A stretch of 64,000 nucleotides of DNA from Phycisphaerae bacterium (GTDB lineage Bacteria > Planctomycetota > Phycisphaerae > Tepidisphaerales > Tepidisphaeraceae): assembly GCA_025924315.1 (NCBI GenBank), contig JAICIO010000010.1:1-64000 (forward strand). Reading direction: 5' to 3'. The position numbers and the translations under genes are program-made. Of the stretch, positions 52,175-60,714 are shown piece after piece (position 1 is the stretch's first letter; every line of letters starts with the position of its first letter). The notes under the pieces were generated by a model. That model was not told the DNA's origin. It worked only from the letters and a program-made list of their open reading frames with translations, and ran no database searches.

Positions 52175-52320
52175 GGGCAAAAACACCTCGGAACTTTCGG
52201 CGTCTTCCATGACGGCCCGCGGCGGAACGAGGCGATCGCCCGCCACGCACTTGCTTAGAGGCAAGAGGCGCGCCAGAGACCGGATTATACCGCAGCAATC
52301 CAGTGAGATACGCAGTTGTC

Positions 52321-52354
52321 TAGACTTATACGTACAAGTGCGTACAATTACGCA
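52321..52354 (+). promoter_or_regulatory. Promoter with 10-bp-phased operator for the ribbon-helix-helix gene
   Basis: -35-like TAGACT (52321-52326), 16 bp, TACAAT (52343-52348). Half-sites TACGTA (52329), TGCGTA (52339) and TACGCA (52349) recur every 10 bp; the last two form a dyad around CAAT that covers the -10 box. This suggests autoregulation by the encoded RHH protein. Confidence 0.55.
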
Positions 52355-52374
52355 TCGCCCGCAAGGAGGCTCCG

Positions 52375-52563
52375 ATGTCGAAAAAGAAACCCACGAAGAT
52401 CACCGTTCTTCTGCCGGATGAAGCGTTCGACCGCCTCGATTCCTATTGCCGCGAACGGGGTTACAAGAAGAGCACGCTCATCGCCCGTTTGATTCAGCAG
52501 TACCTTGACCTGGAAAATTATCACCCGCAGAAGCCGGCGCTAAATCGATTTGGCCGTTCGTAA
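52375..52563 (+). CDS. Ribbon-helix-helix (CopG/Arc-like) DNA-binding protein
   Basis: 62 residues with AGGAGG before ATG 52375. The RHH fold is visible: a short N-terminal strand TKITVLLP, helix [15 protein letters not shown], and helix [14 protein letters not shown]. The basic start (SKKKPTK) and the C-terminal tail [15 protein letters not shown] may also touch DNA. RHH dimers usually bind tandem half-sites and repress their own promoter; three such half-sites lie upstream (52329-52354). No toxin gene follows, so it is not obviously an antitoxin. trpB is the next gene, and a regulatory link is possible but unproven. Confidence 0.82.
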   Translation: MSKKKPTKITVLLPDEAFDRLDSYCRERGYKKSTLIARLIQQYLDLENYHPQKPALNRFGRS

Positions 52564-52605
52564 TTTCGCGCGCCCGTCGCTCCGCCTTTACACACTTCGC
52601 GCGGA

Positions 52606-52634
52606 TTGAAGCGCGCGTACGCTGCCCCTACGAT
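52606..52634 (+). promoter_or_regulatory. Candidate promoter for trpB, leaderless placement
   Basis: TTGAAG, 17 bp, TACGAT, then 6 bp to ATG 52641. The start codon has no ribosome-binding site. Transcription would begin at about the A of ATG. Confidence 0.55.
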
Positions 52635-52640
52635 AGCGGC

Positions 52641-53861
52641 ATGAGTTCAGTCGCAACCGCTGCAAAGTCTGCCTCGCCCCTTCCCGACGCCAATGGCCAT
52701 TTCGGTCAGTTCGGCGGAGTGTTTGTTCCCGAAACGCTCGTTGGCGCGATCCGGCAACTCGAAACGGAATACACCCGCGCGAAGAACGATCCGGAGTTCA
52801 AGCGCGAGTTCGATTATTACCTGCGCGAGTTCGTCGGTCGTCCGTCGCGCTTTTATTTCGCCCAGCGCCTGACCGAAACGCTGGGCGGCGCAAAAATCTA
52901 TCTGAAGCGAGAGGATCTGAATCACACCGGCGCGCACAAGATCAACAACACGATCGGTCAGGCTCTGCTCACCAAGCGCATGTGCAAGAAGCGCGTGATC
53001 GCGGAGACCGGGGCAGGGCAACATGGTGTCGCGACTGCAACAGCGGCGGCCCTTTTCGGATTGAAGTGCGATGTCTACATGGGCGCGGAAGATGTTCGTC
53101 GCCAGAATTTAAATGTCTTCCGCATGAAGCTGATGGGCGCAAACGTCATTGAAGTCCACAGCGGTAGCAAAACGCTCAAGGACGCGACCAACGAAGCGAT
53201 GCGCGACTGGATGGGCAGTGTCGAGCACACGCACTACATCATCGGCTCCGTCGTCGGCCCGCATCCGTTTCCCATGATCGTCCGCGATTTTCAAAGCATG
53301 ATCGGAACCGAAACTCGCGCGCAGTGCCTGGAGATCGAAGGGCGACTGCCGGATTATGTCGTCGCCTGCGTCGGCGGCGGATCGAACGCCGCGGGCATCT
53401 TTGCAAGCTTCGCCGGGGACAAATCAGTCAAGCTGGTCGGCGTCGAAGCCGGCGGGCTCGGAACACAACTCGGCCAGCACGCCGCCACGCTCTGCAAAGG
53501 CGAGCCCGGCGTCCTGCACGGCTGCCTCACCTACGTCCTGCAGGATGATGACGGCCAGACCGCGATTGTTCACAGCGCCAGCGCCGGGCTTGATTATCCC
53601 GGCGTCGGCCCCGAGCATTCGTACTGGAAAGACAGCGGCCGCGTCGAATATCACTCCATCACCGACGACGAAGCGCTCGAAGGTTTCCAGCTGCTCGCGC
53701 AAACCGAAGGCATCCTTCCCGCCCTGGAAAGCGCGCACGCGATCGCGCAGGTCAAGAAGCTTGCGCCAAAGCTCGGCAAGGATCAGATCATCGTGATCAA
53801 TCTCTCGGGAAGAGGCGACAAGGACTGCCAGGAAGTCGCCCGATTGCTGAATCGATCGTAG
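52641..53861 (+). CDS. trpB: Tryptophan synthase beta subunit
   Basis: 406 residues, full length. The PLP-lysine motif [15 protein letters not shown] and the phosphate-binding GGGSNA-type [13 protein letters not shown] are intact, as are [18 protein letters not shown] and SGRGDKD near the end. It joins indole and serine to make tryptophan. No trpA, trpC or trpD is next to it, so the operon is dispersed, unlike the usual trpBA pair. The following gene is 2 bp away. A likely leaderless start is described in the preceding entry. Confidence 0.97.
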   Translation: MSSVATAAKSASPLPDANGHFGQFGGVFVPETLVGAIRQLETEYTRAKNDPEFKREFDYYLREFVGRPSRFYFAQRLTETLGGAKIYLKREDLNHTGAHKINNTIGQALLTKRMCKKRVIAETGAGQHGVATATAAALFGLKCDVYMGAEDVRRQNLNVFRMKLMGANVIEVHSGSKTLKDATNEAMRDWMGSVEHTHYIIGSVVGPHPFPMIVRDFQSMIGTETRAQCLEIEGRLPDYVVACVGGGSNAAGIFASFAGDKSVKLVGVEAGGLGTQLGQHAATLCKGEPGVLHGCLTYVLQDDDGQTAIVHSASAGLDYPGVGPEHSYWKDSGRVEYHSITDDEALEGFQLLAQTEGILPALESAHAIAQVKKLAPKLGKDQIIVINLSGRGDKDCQEVARLLNRS

Positions 53862-53863
53862 CT

Positions 53864-54406
53864 ATGCGTGCGGGGGCTGAGATGGCGGATGATCGCAATT
53901 CGATCCTCGGTGTTCCGTCGCTGCAGTACCGTCGACGCCCGCGGCCTCCTGCTCATCCCAATCGAGGATTTCCCAGACGACTGCTCGTCCTCACATTGAG
54001 TGATCCCCTCACTTGGCTAAGCCTCACCATCACGTGGGTATCCTTCTTTAGCTACGTACTCGACGCCAAAGTCGCGGTGGGTTCGCTTCGAATTCCGACG
54101 TCGGCGATCATTGAGACATTGGTCACCGCAGCCGTCCTGCTTTGCGTCATCCCCGCGTGTCGCGCGTTTCAGTGGTATCGCTATGCAGTGGCGGTTACCG
54201 GCTCCGTGGTTCGGATGGGCGCTGGCTACACGTGTACGGTCCAATACGCGCTCGACGACATCACCTTTCACGGAACTGTTCGATTGCCCGAGATGCACGC
54301 GTGGACGATCTCGCCCGGTGATTCGCTTGACCTGATCGTAAATGCAAAACGGCCTGAATCGCCGAAATACGATCCGGAGTTAGAGCGCGACGTGCAGCGC
54401 GGCTAG
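53864..54406 (+). CDS. Small membrane protein downstream of trpB
   Basis: 180 residues from ATG 53864, 2 bp past the trpB stop; ATG 53882 with a GGGGG-type site is an alternative. A basic N-terminal part (RRRPRPPAHPNRGFPRR) is followed by two hydrophobic segments (about 45-66 and 83-102) and a soluble beta domain of about 75 residues (GSVVRMGAGYTCTVQYALDD). I recognise no family. It may be co-transcribed with trpB. Its stop codon abuts the stop of the convergent next gene. Confidence 0.6.
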   Translation: MRAGAEMADDRNSILGVPSLQYRRRPRPPAHPNRGFPRRLLVLTLSDPLTWLSLTITWVSFFSYVLDAKVAVGSLRIPTSAIIETLVTAAVLLCVIPACRAFQWYRYAVAVTGSVVRMGAGYTCTVQYALDDITFHGTVRLPEMHAWTISPGDSLDLIVNAKRPESPKYDPELERDVQRG

Positions 54407-54796
54407 TCAACGCACGAAACGCTTGCCCTGCGGCCGCGTCGTAGCGGGTTTGATGATAATCGGTTGCGTGGTGCTCGGCATCGTCCCGGCGGATTCGACG
54501 GCGTCGCTCAGTTGCTTATCGATCGGCCGCGGATCGCCCCTTACGGCGACGTGCGACAGGCGATCGGCTTTGCCGGTTTCGATCACACGCTCGACAACAG
54601 CCGGATGTTTCATCACGTCATCCATCGACCAGTTGCGCGTATCGACGTACGTGTCGGTAAATCCGAGCTGATTTTTCGGGACGACGATGACCTGCTTGTC
54701 GGGGCCGGGCACGCGAATGACGTACAACGCCGATGTTGCGAGCGTCGCCATTCCGAGGAACAGCATCAGGAAAATGAATCGCAGAAAGTTTTTCAT
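54407..54796 (-). CDS. Single-pass membrane protein
   Basis: 129 residues from ATG 54796, placed after GGGGGAGG; the upstream 9 codons are excluded. One N-terminal membrane helix (FLRFIFLMLFLGMATLATSALYV) is followed by an extracytoplasmic domain of about 100 residues (KQVIVVPKNQLGFTDTYVDT...HPAVVERVIETG) rich in polar residues and ending in TTRPQGKRFVR. No recognised family. Converges with the preceding gene. Confidence 0.6.
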   Translation of the reverse strand: MKNFLRFIFLMLFLGMATLATSALYVIRVPGPDKQVIVVPKNQLGFTDTYVDTRNWSMDDVMKHPAVVERVIETGKADRLSHVAVRGDPRPIDKQLSDAVESAGTMPSTTQPIIIKPATTRPQGKRFVR

Positions 54797-54892
54797 GGCA
54801 GCCTCCCCCGCGGGCTTATCCACGCGGCGAAGACATTGTTATGCGAGTCGAAGTGGCTGGCACTTATATTTCGCAAGCGATTTTCAAGTGGG

Positions 54893-55360
54893 CTAACTCT
54901 TGGGCGCATCACTCGCCTCGTGCGGCGCCGCCTGCACGCCGAGCGCTTCGGCGATGTCGGTATCCGACGGCGTGCGCTCGGTCGTCGGCTCGGGCGGCTG
55001 CGCGGGAATCGGCCCCGGCCCTTGTGGCAAAACGCTGTTGTAAAATCCCACCGCGAAAATCCCGTGTTCCTGTTGATACGGAAAATTGATCAACTCGCAG
55101 AATTCCTTAATGAGCTGCTGAGCGGCCGGATCCGTGCGCTCGGCCTCCTGCACGATCTGCTGCTGCTTCTTGTCGCGGAAGCGCATGATCTGAACGTATC
55201 GTCCGGTCGCTTCGCCCTGCCAGTTTCCGCCGACCTGTTCGTACACTTCGAAACTGTCGCAACCGAGGCGCAAAAGCGTTTGCCGAAAGCGCGCGAGCAG
55301 GCGGCTGTGATCGGAGCGCTTTTCCTTCGGCACGATGTAACTGTTCGTCTGCAAAAGCAT
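54893..55360 (-). CDS. Uncharacterised soluble protein
   Basis: 155 residues. The N-terminal 100 residues alternate strands and helices in a ferredoxin-like order (SYIVPKEKRSDHSRLLARF, FEVYEQVGGNW, YVQIMRFRDKKQQQIVQEAE), suggestive of a dimeric alpha-beta barrel, then a 45-residue Pro/Glu-rich tail (PQGPGPIPAQPPEPTTERTP), likely disordered. I cannot assign a function. It is divergent from rpiA. Confidence 0.6.
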   Translation of the reverse strand: MLLQTNSYIVPKEKRSDHSRLLARFRQTLLRLGCDSFEVYEQVGGNWQGEATGRYVQIMRFRDKKQQQIVQEAERTDPAAQQLIKEFCELINFPYQQEHGIFAVGFYNSVLPQGPGPIPAQPPEPTTERTPSDTDIAEALGVQAAPHEASDAPKS

Positions 55361-55437
55361 GAGAGCCGCGAATTGTGCCAGAATGTGCCCCGCCGTTCAA
55401 ACTTGCGGCCGGTATTTCATTGCCCATCGGCCGTGCT

Positions 55438-56127
55438 ATGCTCAAGACGATGAATGGAAAGCAGCGCGCAGCGGAGGCTGCGATCTCTTTATTGCAGAAC
55501 GATCAAATCGTCGGCCTGGGCACCGGCTCAACCGCCGATTTTTTCCTCATCGCCCTCGGAAACGCGCTGAAATCCGGCCAACTCAACGGCATCCGCGGAA
55601 TTCCGACCTCGGTGCAATCCGAGCGGCGGGCGCAGGAACTCGGCATCCCGCTGCTCGATTTTTCGAAGCAACCGTTCGCGGACATCACCGTGGACGGCGC
55701 CGATGAGATCTCACCACAGCTCGACCTCATCAAGGGCCTCGGCGGCGCGCTCTTGCGGGAAAAGATCGTCGCTCAGAACTCAAAGAAACTGGTGATCATC
55801 GCAGACAGTTCGAAAGAGGTGAGCGCGCTGGGAACGAAAAGTCCCCTGCCGGTTGAAGCCGCGCAATTCGCACACGAATTGCAGGAGCCGTTTCTCCGGT
55901 CGCTCGGATGCCAGCCAACGCTTCGCCGCAAACACGATGGATCGATCTTCGTGACGGACAACAATAACTTCATTTACGACTGCCGATTCCCCCGCATTGA
56001 TCGGCCCGATCAGCTCGAACAGGCGCTCAAGAAACGCGCCGGCATCGTCGAATCGGGACTCTTCGTGGGAATCGCGCGAACGGTCCTAATCGGCGACGAC
56101 AATGGCGTGCAGCGCCGCGATCGATGA
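55438..56127 (+). CDS. rpiA: Ribose-5-phosphate isomerase A
   Basis: 229 residues from ATG 55438; ATG 55450 (MNGKQRAAEA) is equally plausible and has TATGCT 7 bp before it, as for a leaderless message. Conserved RpiA blocks are IVGLGTGSTADFFL (phosphate binding), DITVDGADEISPQLDLIKGLGGALLREKIVA (catalytic Asp and Glu) and the Lys in KLVIIADSSKEV. It interconverts ribose 5-phosphate and ribulose 5-phosphate in the pentose phosphate pathway. It stands alone. Confidence 0.92.
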   Translation: MLKTMNGKQRAAEAAISLLQNDQIVGLGTGSTADFFLIALGNALKSGQLNGIRGIPTSVQSERRAQELGIPLLDFSKQPFADITVDGADEISPQLDLIKGLGGALLREKIVAQNSKKLVIIADSSKEVSALGTKSPLPVEAAQFAHELQEPFLRSLGCQPTLRRKHDGSIFVTDNNNFIYDCRFPRIDRPDQLEQALKKRAGIVESGLFVGIARTVLIGDDNGVQRRDR

Positions 56128-56137
56128 TCAGGTTTTC

Positions 56138-56210
56138 GTGTGTAGCCGGCGAGCTTGCTCGCCGCGGTTTTTCAAGCGGCAAGACGGCGAGCGAGCTCGC
56201 CGGCTACACG
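56138..56210. repeat. Nested palindrome, GTGTAGCCGGCGAGC family
   Basis: GTGTGTAGCCGGCGAGCTTG and the inverted CGAGCTCGCCGGCTACAC, with an inner GCCGCGGTTTTTCAAGCGGC hairpin. It separates rpiA from a convergent gene. Confidence 0.88.
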
Positions 56211-56219
56211 AGGATTGTG

Positions 56220-56750
56220 TCACGTTTCTTTCCGCTTCTGCAGCACGGTGTACGGTCGCGAGATGTCGAACCACATTTCCGATCCATCCTCAAACCGCAT
56301 CACGTCGCAAACCTTTCCCCCCTCATCGACCATCATCTGGCCCTTCGCCTCTTTATCACGGCTCATCATGAGGTCGAACTCGTCGGCGGGATACGTGACG
56401 ACAAACGGCTGCTGCCGCGAACCGTCGCCGGTCGCTTCGATTCCGCGGATGCAACCGAGCGCGATCATGCCTTCCATCTTGGCGGTGGTCTCATCGCCCA
56501 TGCGGCTCGCGGCCATCGATCCGATCATGTGAATCCGCGGATTGAGCACCCAGCGCGACATGACCTCCGGAATCTGCTTCATGACATCCGCGAACTGCTG
56601 GGTTTCGATCAGGTGCTCGAGCGACGCGAGCTCGTTCGAATACGGATCGTAATCCGGGGCCGCCGCCATCATGTCGGCAAGGCGAATGTAGGAATCGCGC
56701 GTCGGGTTCTGAAGAAAACTCAGGAATTCGTCGCGTGAAATGGCCGGCAT
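56220..56750 (-). CDS. Uncharacterised soluble protein upstream of comB/fabF group
   Basis: 176 residues from ATG 56750, with AAGGAGG 7 bp upstream; a longer frame antisense to fabF is rejected. It is predicted helical for the first 90 residues (ISRDEFLSFLQNPTRDSYIRLADMM, NELASLEHLIETQQFADVMKQIPEV), then mixed. The C-terminal part (VTYPADEFDLMMSRDKEAKGQMMVDEGGKVCDVMRFEDGSEMWFD) may be a small beta domain. No family recognised. It lies 11 bp downstream of the FabF-like gene on the same strand, so probably co-transcribed. Confidence 0.65.
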   Translation of the reverse strand: MPAISRDEFLSFLQNPTRDSYIRLADMMAAAPDYDPYSNELASLEHLIETQQFADVMKQIPEVMSRWVLNPRIHMIGSMAASRMGDETTAKMEGMIALGCIRGIEATGDGSRQQPFVVTYPADEFDLMMSRDKEAKGQMMVDEGGKVCDVMRFEDGSEMWFDISRPYTVLQKRKET

Positions 56751-56761
56751 CACGTCCTCCT

Positions 56762-58024
56762 TCACGGCTTGCGAAGCACCAGCGCGCTGTTCTTGCTGCC
56801 GAAGGCGATGCAGTTGCAGAGCGCCACATCTGCCTGCATTGTACGCGCCCGATTGGGGATGTAATCGAGATCGCACTGCGGATCCGGATCGTTGAGATTG
56901 ATGGTCGGATGAAACTGCCCGCGCTCAAAACCAACGAGCGTCGCCGCGACGCCGGCGGCGCCACACGCGCCTTGCGGATGTCCAATCATCGACTTGATCG
57001 AGCTCGATGGAATGCGGGCGGCGCGATCGCCAAAACATTTCTTGATCGCCAGCGTTTCCATCCGGTCGTTCAGCTCCGTGCTCGTGCCGTGCAGATTGAT
57101 GTAACCGATGTCGTCTTTCGCGAGATTCGCATCCTGAATCGCGAGTTCCATCGCCCGCGCGGGCTCCGCGACATCGGGTGCGATCTGCACACGGTGATAC
57201 GCATCGCACGTCGATGCATAGCCTTGAACCTCCGCGAGGATCGCCGCGCCGCGCGCCAGCGCATGCTCACGGTCTTCCAGGATGAACATCCACGCGCCCT
57301 CGCCGAGAATGAACCCATCGCGATCGCGGTTGAACGGCCGGGAGGCATGCGCAGGATCGTCCCACGAGCGGACCGAAACGACGCGCATTTTCTCGAAGCC
57401 ATACAGAATGCCCGACGAAATCGGCGCGTCGGCGCCGCCAACGAGCATCATCGGAACCGATCCGTTGCGGATGAGCATCGTCGCATACCCGATCGCATCC
57501 GTGCTGCTCGTGCATCCCGTGGAAAGAACGTGCGATGGACCGCGAAGATGAAGTGCGATCGAGAGTTCGCTGGAAAGGTTGCCATGCGTTCCGCCGGTGA
57601 TGGAGTAAAGCGATGGTGTGCCGCCGCTGAATGCGACGTGGTATTGCTCTTCGACAAACGCCAGCCCCCCGCCGCCCGTGCCGAGCGCCACGCCGATCTT
57701 CCGCTGTGATTCGATGTCGTTGGGATCGAACGCGACCTTCGCGCGCGCCAGCGCTTCCTTCGAAGCCGCCAGCGCCATTGGCACCATTCGCGGAACGCGA
57801 CGCGCTTCTCCCGCATCCATCACGCTCAGCGGATCAAAGTCCCGCACCTGGGCCGCGATGGTCGAACGCAACTTGAACGTGTTGAGGTTTGGGAGGCGGC
57901 TCAGTCCGCTCCTTCCCGCGATGCATGCATCCGCGAATGCGTCGACGCCGATGCCATTCGGGCTGACAACGCCCATGCCCGTGATGACGACACGCCGGCG
58001 AGAGCCATTGAAGGACGAACCCAC
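56762..58024 (-). CDS. FabF-like beta-ketoacyl-ACP synthase
   Basis: 420 residues, standard for KAS II. It starts RRRVVITGMGVVSPNGIGVDAF. The catalytic Cys is in LSTGCTSSTDAIGYA, and the two His are in INLHGTSTELND and IKSMIGHPQGACGAAG. It condenses malonyl-ACP with acyl-ACP. It could serve fatty acid or polyketide-type synthesis; no acyl carrier protein or fabG adjoins. It precedes the uncharacterised gene 56220-56750. Confidence 0.92.
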   Translation of the reverse strand: MGSSFNGSRRRVVITGMGVVSPNGIGVDAFADACIAGRSGLSRLPNLNTFKLRSTIAAQVRDFDPLSVMDAGEARRVPRMVPMALAASKEALARAKVAFDPNDIESQRKIGVALGTGGGGLAFVEEQYHVAFSGGTPSLYSITGGTHGNLSSELSIALHLRGPSHVLSTGCTSSTDAIGYATMLIRNGSVPMMLVGGADAPISSGILYGFEKMRVVSVRSWDDPAHASRPFNRDRDGFILGEGAWMFILEDREHALARGAAILAEVQGYASTCDAYHRVQIAPDVAEPARAMELAIQDANLAKDDIGYINLHGTSTELNDRMETLAIKKCFGDRAARIPSSSIKSMIGHPQGACGAAGVAATLVGFERGQFHPTINLNDPDPQCDLDYIPNRARTMQADVALCNCIAFGSKNSALVLRKP

Positions 58025-58056
58025 GAACTCATCTTAGGTGCATTGCAGGAATTGCA

Positions 58057-58782
58057 CTACGAAAGAGTTCTGCGAACGATGAGATTCTGCGGATCAACCT
58101 CGCCGACCACGTCGAAGACGTTCAATCGGGCGGCGAAGTCGACGTCCGACTCCAATCCGGCGGCGATCACATTTTTCGCGCCGGTCGTCACACGCAGATG
58201 CCGCGGGAGGTCATCTTTGCCAGCGAGAAACAATGTTTGGGCTTCAGCCGCATTTGCCGATGTGTTGACCTCTGCTTTCTCCAACAATTCGAAGACGACC
58301 GCGCCCGCGCCGACAAGATCTTCAGGCGCGACCGCGCCGTCCGTCCCAGCGCATAGCAGCGTGATGTCGAGTTTCGATCGCACGAGAGCCTCAGCAGCGG
58401 CACGCGCATTGACCAGGGCGGCGACAAAAAGCTTCTGCGCTTGCCGCGCGGCGACGATGGCACGCGTGCCGTTCGTTGTGCTCATGAGCAGTGTTCTGTC
58501 GCGAACGACATCGGCGACATACGCGCCGGGGCTATTGCCGAGATCGAATCCTTCCGGCGGAAGACATCGCGTTTCGCCACACAAGAGCTTCGCGCCGGTG
58601 AAAGTCTTCGCGACCGATCGAGCCTCGTCAGTGGAGGCAAACACGCGGATCTCGCGCGCGCCCGCGGCGAGCGCAGCCGTCATCGTGGTCGTCGCGCGCA
58701 GCACGTCGAACACGGCGACCGCACGACCGCTCACCTGTGCTTCGGTCAAATCCTTCGGCAAAAAAACCACATCAACTTTCAT
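58057..58782 (-). CDS. comB: 2-phosphosulfolactate phosphatase (ComB family)
   Basis: 241 residues from ATG 58782. Family features: VDVVFLPKD at the start, GRAVAVFDVLRATTTMTAAL, LLCGETRCLPPEGFDLGNSP, MSTTNGTRAIVAA and the closing LNVFDVVGEVD. ComB hydrolyses phosphosulfolactate in coenzyme M synthesis in methanogens; bacterial homologues occur in many phyla with unclear roles. No comA or comC is present here. It is divergent from the phosphatase-superfamily gene at 58850. Confidence 0.88.
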   Translation of the reverse strand: MKVDVVFLPKDLTEAQVSGRAVAVFDVLRATTTMTAALAAGAREIRVFASTDEARSVAKTFTGAKLLCGETRCLPPEGFDLGNSPGAYVADVVRDRTLLMSTTNGTRAIVAARQAQKLFVAALVNARAAAEALVRSKLDITLLCAGTDGAVAPEDLVGAGAVVFELLEKAEVNTSANAAEAQTLFLAGKDDLPRHLRVTTGAKNVIAAGLESDVDFAARLNVFDVVGEVDPQNLIVRRTLS

Positions 58783-58811
58783 CGTGCGACGAGGATAGCG
58801 CGGCCGATGAC

Positions 58812-58840
58812 TTGACGCCACACGTCGCGCCCTCTACAGA
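58812..58840 (+). promoter_or_regulatory. Promoter for the alkaline-phosphatase-superfamily gene
   Basis: TTGACG, 17 bp, TACAGA, then 9 bp to GTG 58850. The transcript would start 2-3 nt before the start codon. Confidence 0.55.
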
Positions 58841-58849
58841 AGCGAACCT

Positions 58850-60223
58850 GTGCACAGGACTGTCGTCATCAACGCCGTCGGACTCACAGCGTCACTCATC
58901 AGCGATCGCACCCCACGATTGCGCGACCTGGTTTCGCGCGGAAAGCTTGCGACGATCGATCCGGTGATCCCTGCCGTGACCTGCTCGGTGCAGGCGACGT
59001 ACCTGACGGGCAGTTGGCCGGGCGAGCATGGAATTGTCGGAAACGGCTGGTATTTCCGCGACGAATGCGAGATCAAGTTCTGGCGGCAATCCGACAAGCT
59101 CGTGCAGCGCCCGCGGATCTGGGAAACGGCCAGGCAGCTCGATCCGAACTTCACGTGCGCCAACATCTGCTGGTGGTACGCGATGTATTCGAGCTGCGAT
59201 TACGTCGTCACCCCACGGCCGATGTATCCGATCGACGGGCGGAAAATCCCGGATGTGTGGACGGAGCCATCCGACCTCCGGGAGCAGTTGCAGGAACGGC
59301 TCGGGCAATTTCCGCTCTTCAAGTTCTGGGGGCCGGCGACGTCGATCGAATCGACGAAATGGATCGCCGATGCGGCGCGGCTTGTCGACCAGCAGTTCGG
59401 TCCAACGCTTTCGCTGATCTACCTTCCGCATCTTGATTACAGCCATCAGCGGTATGGACCCAACGACTTGCGATCACTGAAGGACGTCGAAGAACTCGAT
59501 CGCGAGATTGGCCGACTCCTGGATCATTTTGCGGCGCGCGATGCGCACGTGGTCGTGCTGAGCGAGTATGGCATCTCCCCGGTTTCGCGGCCGATTCATA
59601 TCAACCGGATTCTTCGCAAGTTGAAGCTGATCGAAGTTCGCGAGGAACTCGGACGCGAGCTGTTGGATCCCGGCATATCACAGGCCTTCGCAGTCGCGGA
59701 TCACCAAGTCGCGCATGTTTACATTAATGATCCCGCCGTGTTACCACTGGTCGAGCGCGAGCTGAAGAACACGCCGGGTATCGCGCACGTTTATGCGGGG
59801 GACGCGCGACGCATAATCGATCTCGACCACTCGCGCAGTGGCGAGTTGATCGCCGTCGCGGAGCCGGATGCGTGGTTCACTTATTACTACTGGCTCGACG
59901 AATCCCGCCGGCCCGATTTCGCGGACACGGTCGACATTCATCGCAAGCCGGGCTACGACCCGGTCGAATTGTTTCTCAATCCCGAGATCAAGTTCCAAAA
60001 GGCGAAGATCGCCTGGACGCTGGCGAAGCGGAAGCTGGGATTTCATCCGCCGATGAACGTGATCTCGACCGACGCGACCTTGGTGAAAGGCTCGCACGGC
60101 ATCGCGCCGGCGTCGCCGGACCGTGGGGCCCTGTTCATCACGAGCCACCCCAATGCACTCGATTCTGCCCGCCTCAGTCCTCTCGCGGTGCGGGATGTGA
60201 TTCTGAATCATCTCAAAAGCTAA
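58850..60223 (+). CDS. Alkaline phosphatase superfamily protein (nucleotide pyrophosphatase/phosphodiesterase-like)
   Basis: 457 residues from GTG 58850. The N-terminal block VIPAVTCSVQATYLTGSWPGEHGIVGNGW carries the likely nucleophile Thr44 (the PAVT-C/A-T motif of NPP enzymes). YLPHLDYSHQRYGP supplies metal-binding Asp and His, and VVVLSEYGIS another site (usually SDHG; here SEYGIS, a change in a metal ligand region). No signal peptide, so probably cytoplasmic. Related proteins cleave phosphodiester or phosphonate bonds; similar genes occur in ebo-type clusters, whose other members are not here. Substrate unknown. Confidence 0.8.
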   Translation: MHRTVVINAVGLTASLISDRTPRLRDLVSRGKLATIDPVIPAVTCSVQATYLTGSWPGEHGIVGNGWYFRDECEIKFWRQSDKLVQRPRIWETARQLDPNFTCANICWWYAMYSSCDYVVTPRPMYPIDGRKIPDVWTEPSDLREQLQERLGQFPLFKFWGPATSIESTKWIADAARLVDQQFGPTLSLIYLPHLDYSHQRYGPNDLRSLKDVEELDREIGRLLDHFAARDAHVVVLSEYGISPVSRPIHINRILRKLKLIEVREELGRELLDPGISQAFAVADHQVAHVYINDPAVLPLVERELKNTPGIAHVYAGDARRIIDLDHSRSGELIAVAEPDAWFTYYYWLDESRRPDFADTVDIHRKPGYDPVELFLNPEIKFQKAKIAWTLAKRKLGFHPPMNVISTDATLVKGSHGIAPASPDRGALFITSHPNALDSARLSPLAVRDVILNHLKS

Positions 60224-60265
60224 AAAAACGCACGGCTGACCCGTAGGTCGGCCGTGCGTTCAAAA
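60222..60265. terminator. Bidirectional terminator
   Basis: ACGCACGGCTGAC (60228-60240) and GTCGGCCGTGCGT (60247-60259), one T/G mismatch, preceded by a run of seven A. It serves as a terminator for the convergent zinc-ribbon gene; the T-run for the plus strand is missing. Confidence 0.8.
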
Positions 60266-60285
60266 CTTGAACTGGAAGCGATGCG

Positions 60286-60513
60286 CTAGTAGCGATTCGC
60301 GTTGTCGAGGATGCTGCCGGGGCGAGCGAAGCGTTCCCACGTTTCGCCGTGACATTTCGGGCAAAGCTTGGGCGCGGTTACGACATCTTCCGGCTCGAAA
60401 CCGCAGGACCGGCATTGCATCTGAAAGACCGCGACGCGTTGCGGAAGGTTTTTATACGCGTCGTACGTTGCAAACTGACCCTCGGCCGAAAATCGTTCCA
60501 TGCTGATTGACAT
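60286..60513 (-). CDS. Small zinc-ribbon protein
   Basis: 75 residues with GAAGGAGA before ATG 60513. A C-terminal zinc ribbon, CRSCGFEPED...KLCPKCHGETWER, follows a helical N-terminus (FSAEGQFATYDAYKNLPQ). It resembles small rubredoxin/zinc-ribbon regulators but cannot be named. It converges on the phosphatase-superfamily gene. The 200 bp upstream (60514-60714) show no other feature. Confidence 0.7.
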   Translation of the reverse strand: MSISMERFSAEGQFATYDAYKNLPQRVAVFQMQCRSCGFEPEDVVTAPKLCPKCHGETWERFARPGSILDNANRY

Positions 60514-60714
60514 TTAAGTCTCCTTCTATCCTTCAGTTACAAATACTGCGTTGGATTTCGATGAGACTTAGAGCAACGGGTGTACCAGATGAGAAACCAG
60601 TCCGTTTATCCTGACTTTGACCTTTAATTTTCGGCCGTTTTCCCATATCGGCGGCGCGAAATGAACCCGGCCGCCGCGTCAGCATGTCATGCCGCGGGAA
60701 AGAACGTCACTCTG

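Noticed and set aside
52375-52563. Toxin-antitoxin module
   Set aside because: No toxin-like ORF follows or precedes the RHH gene; the next gene is trpB.
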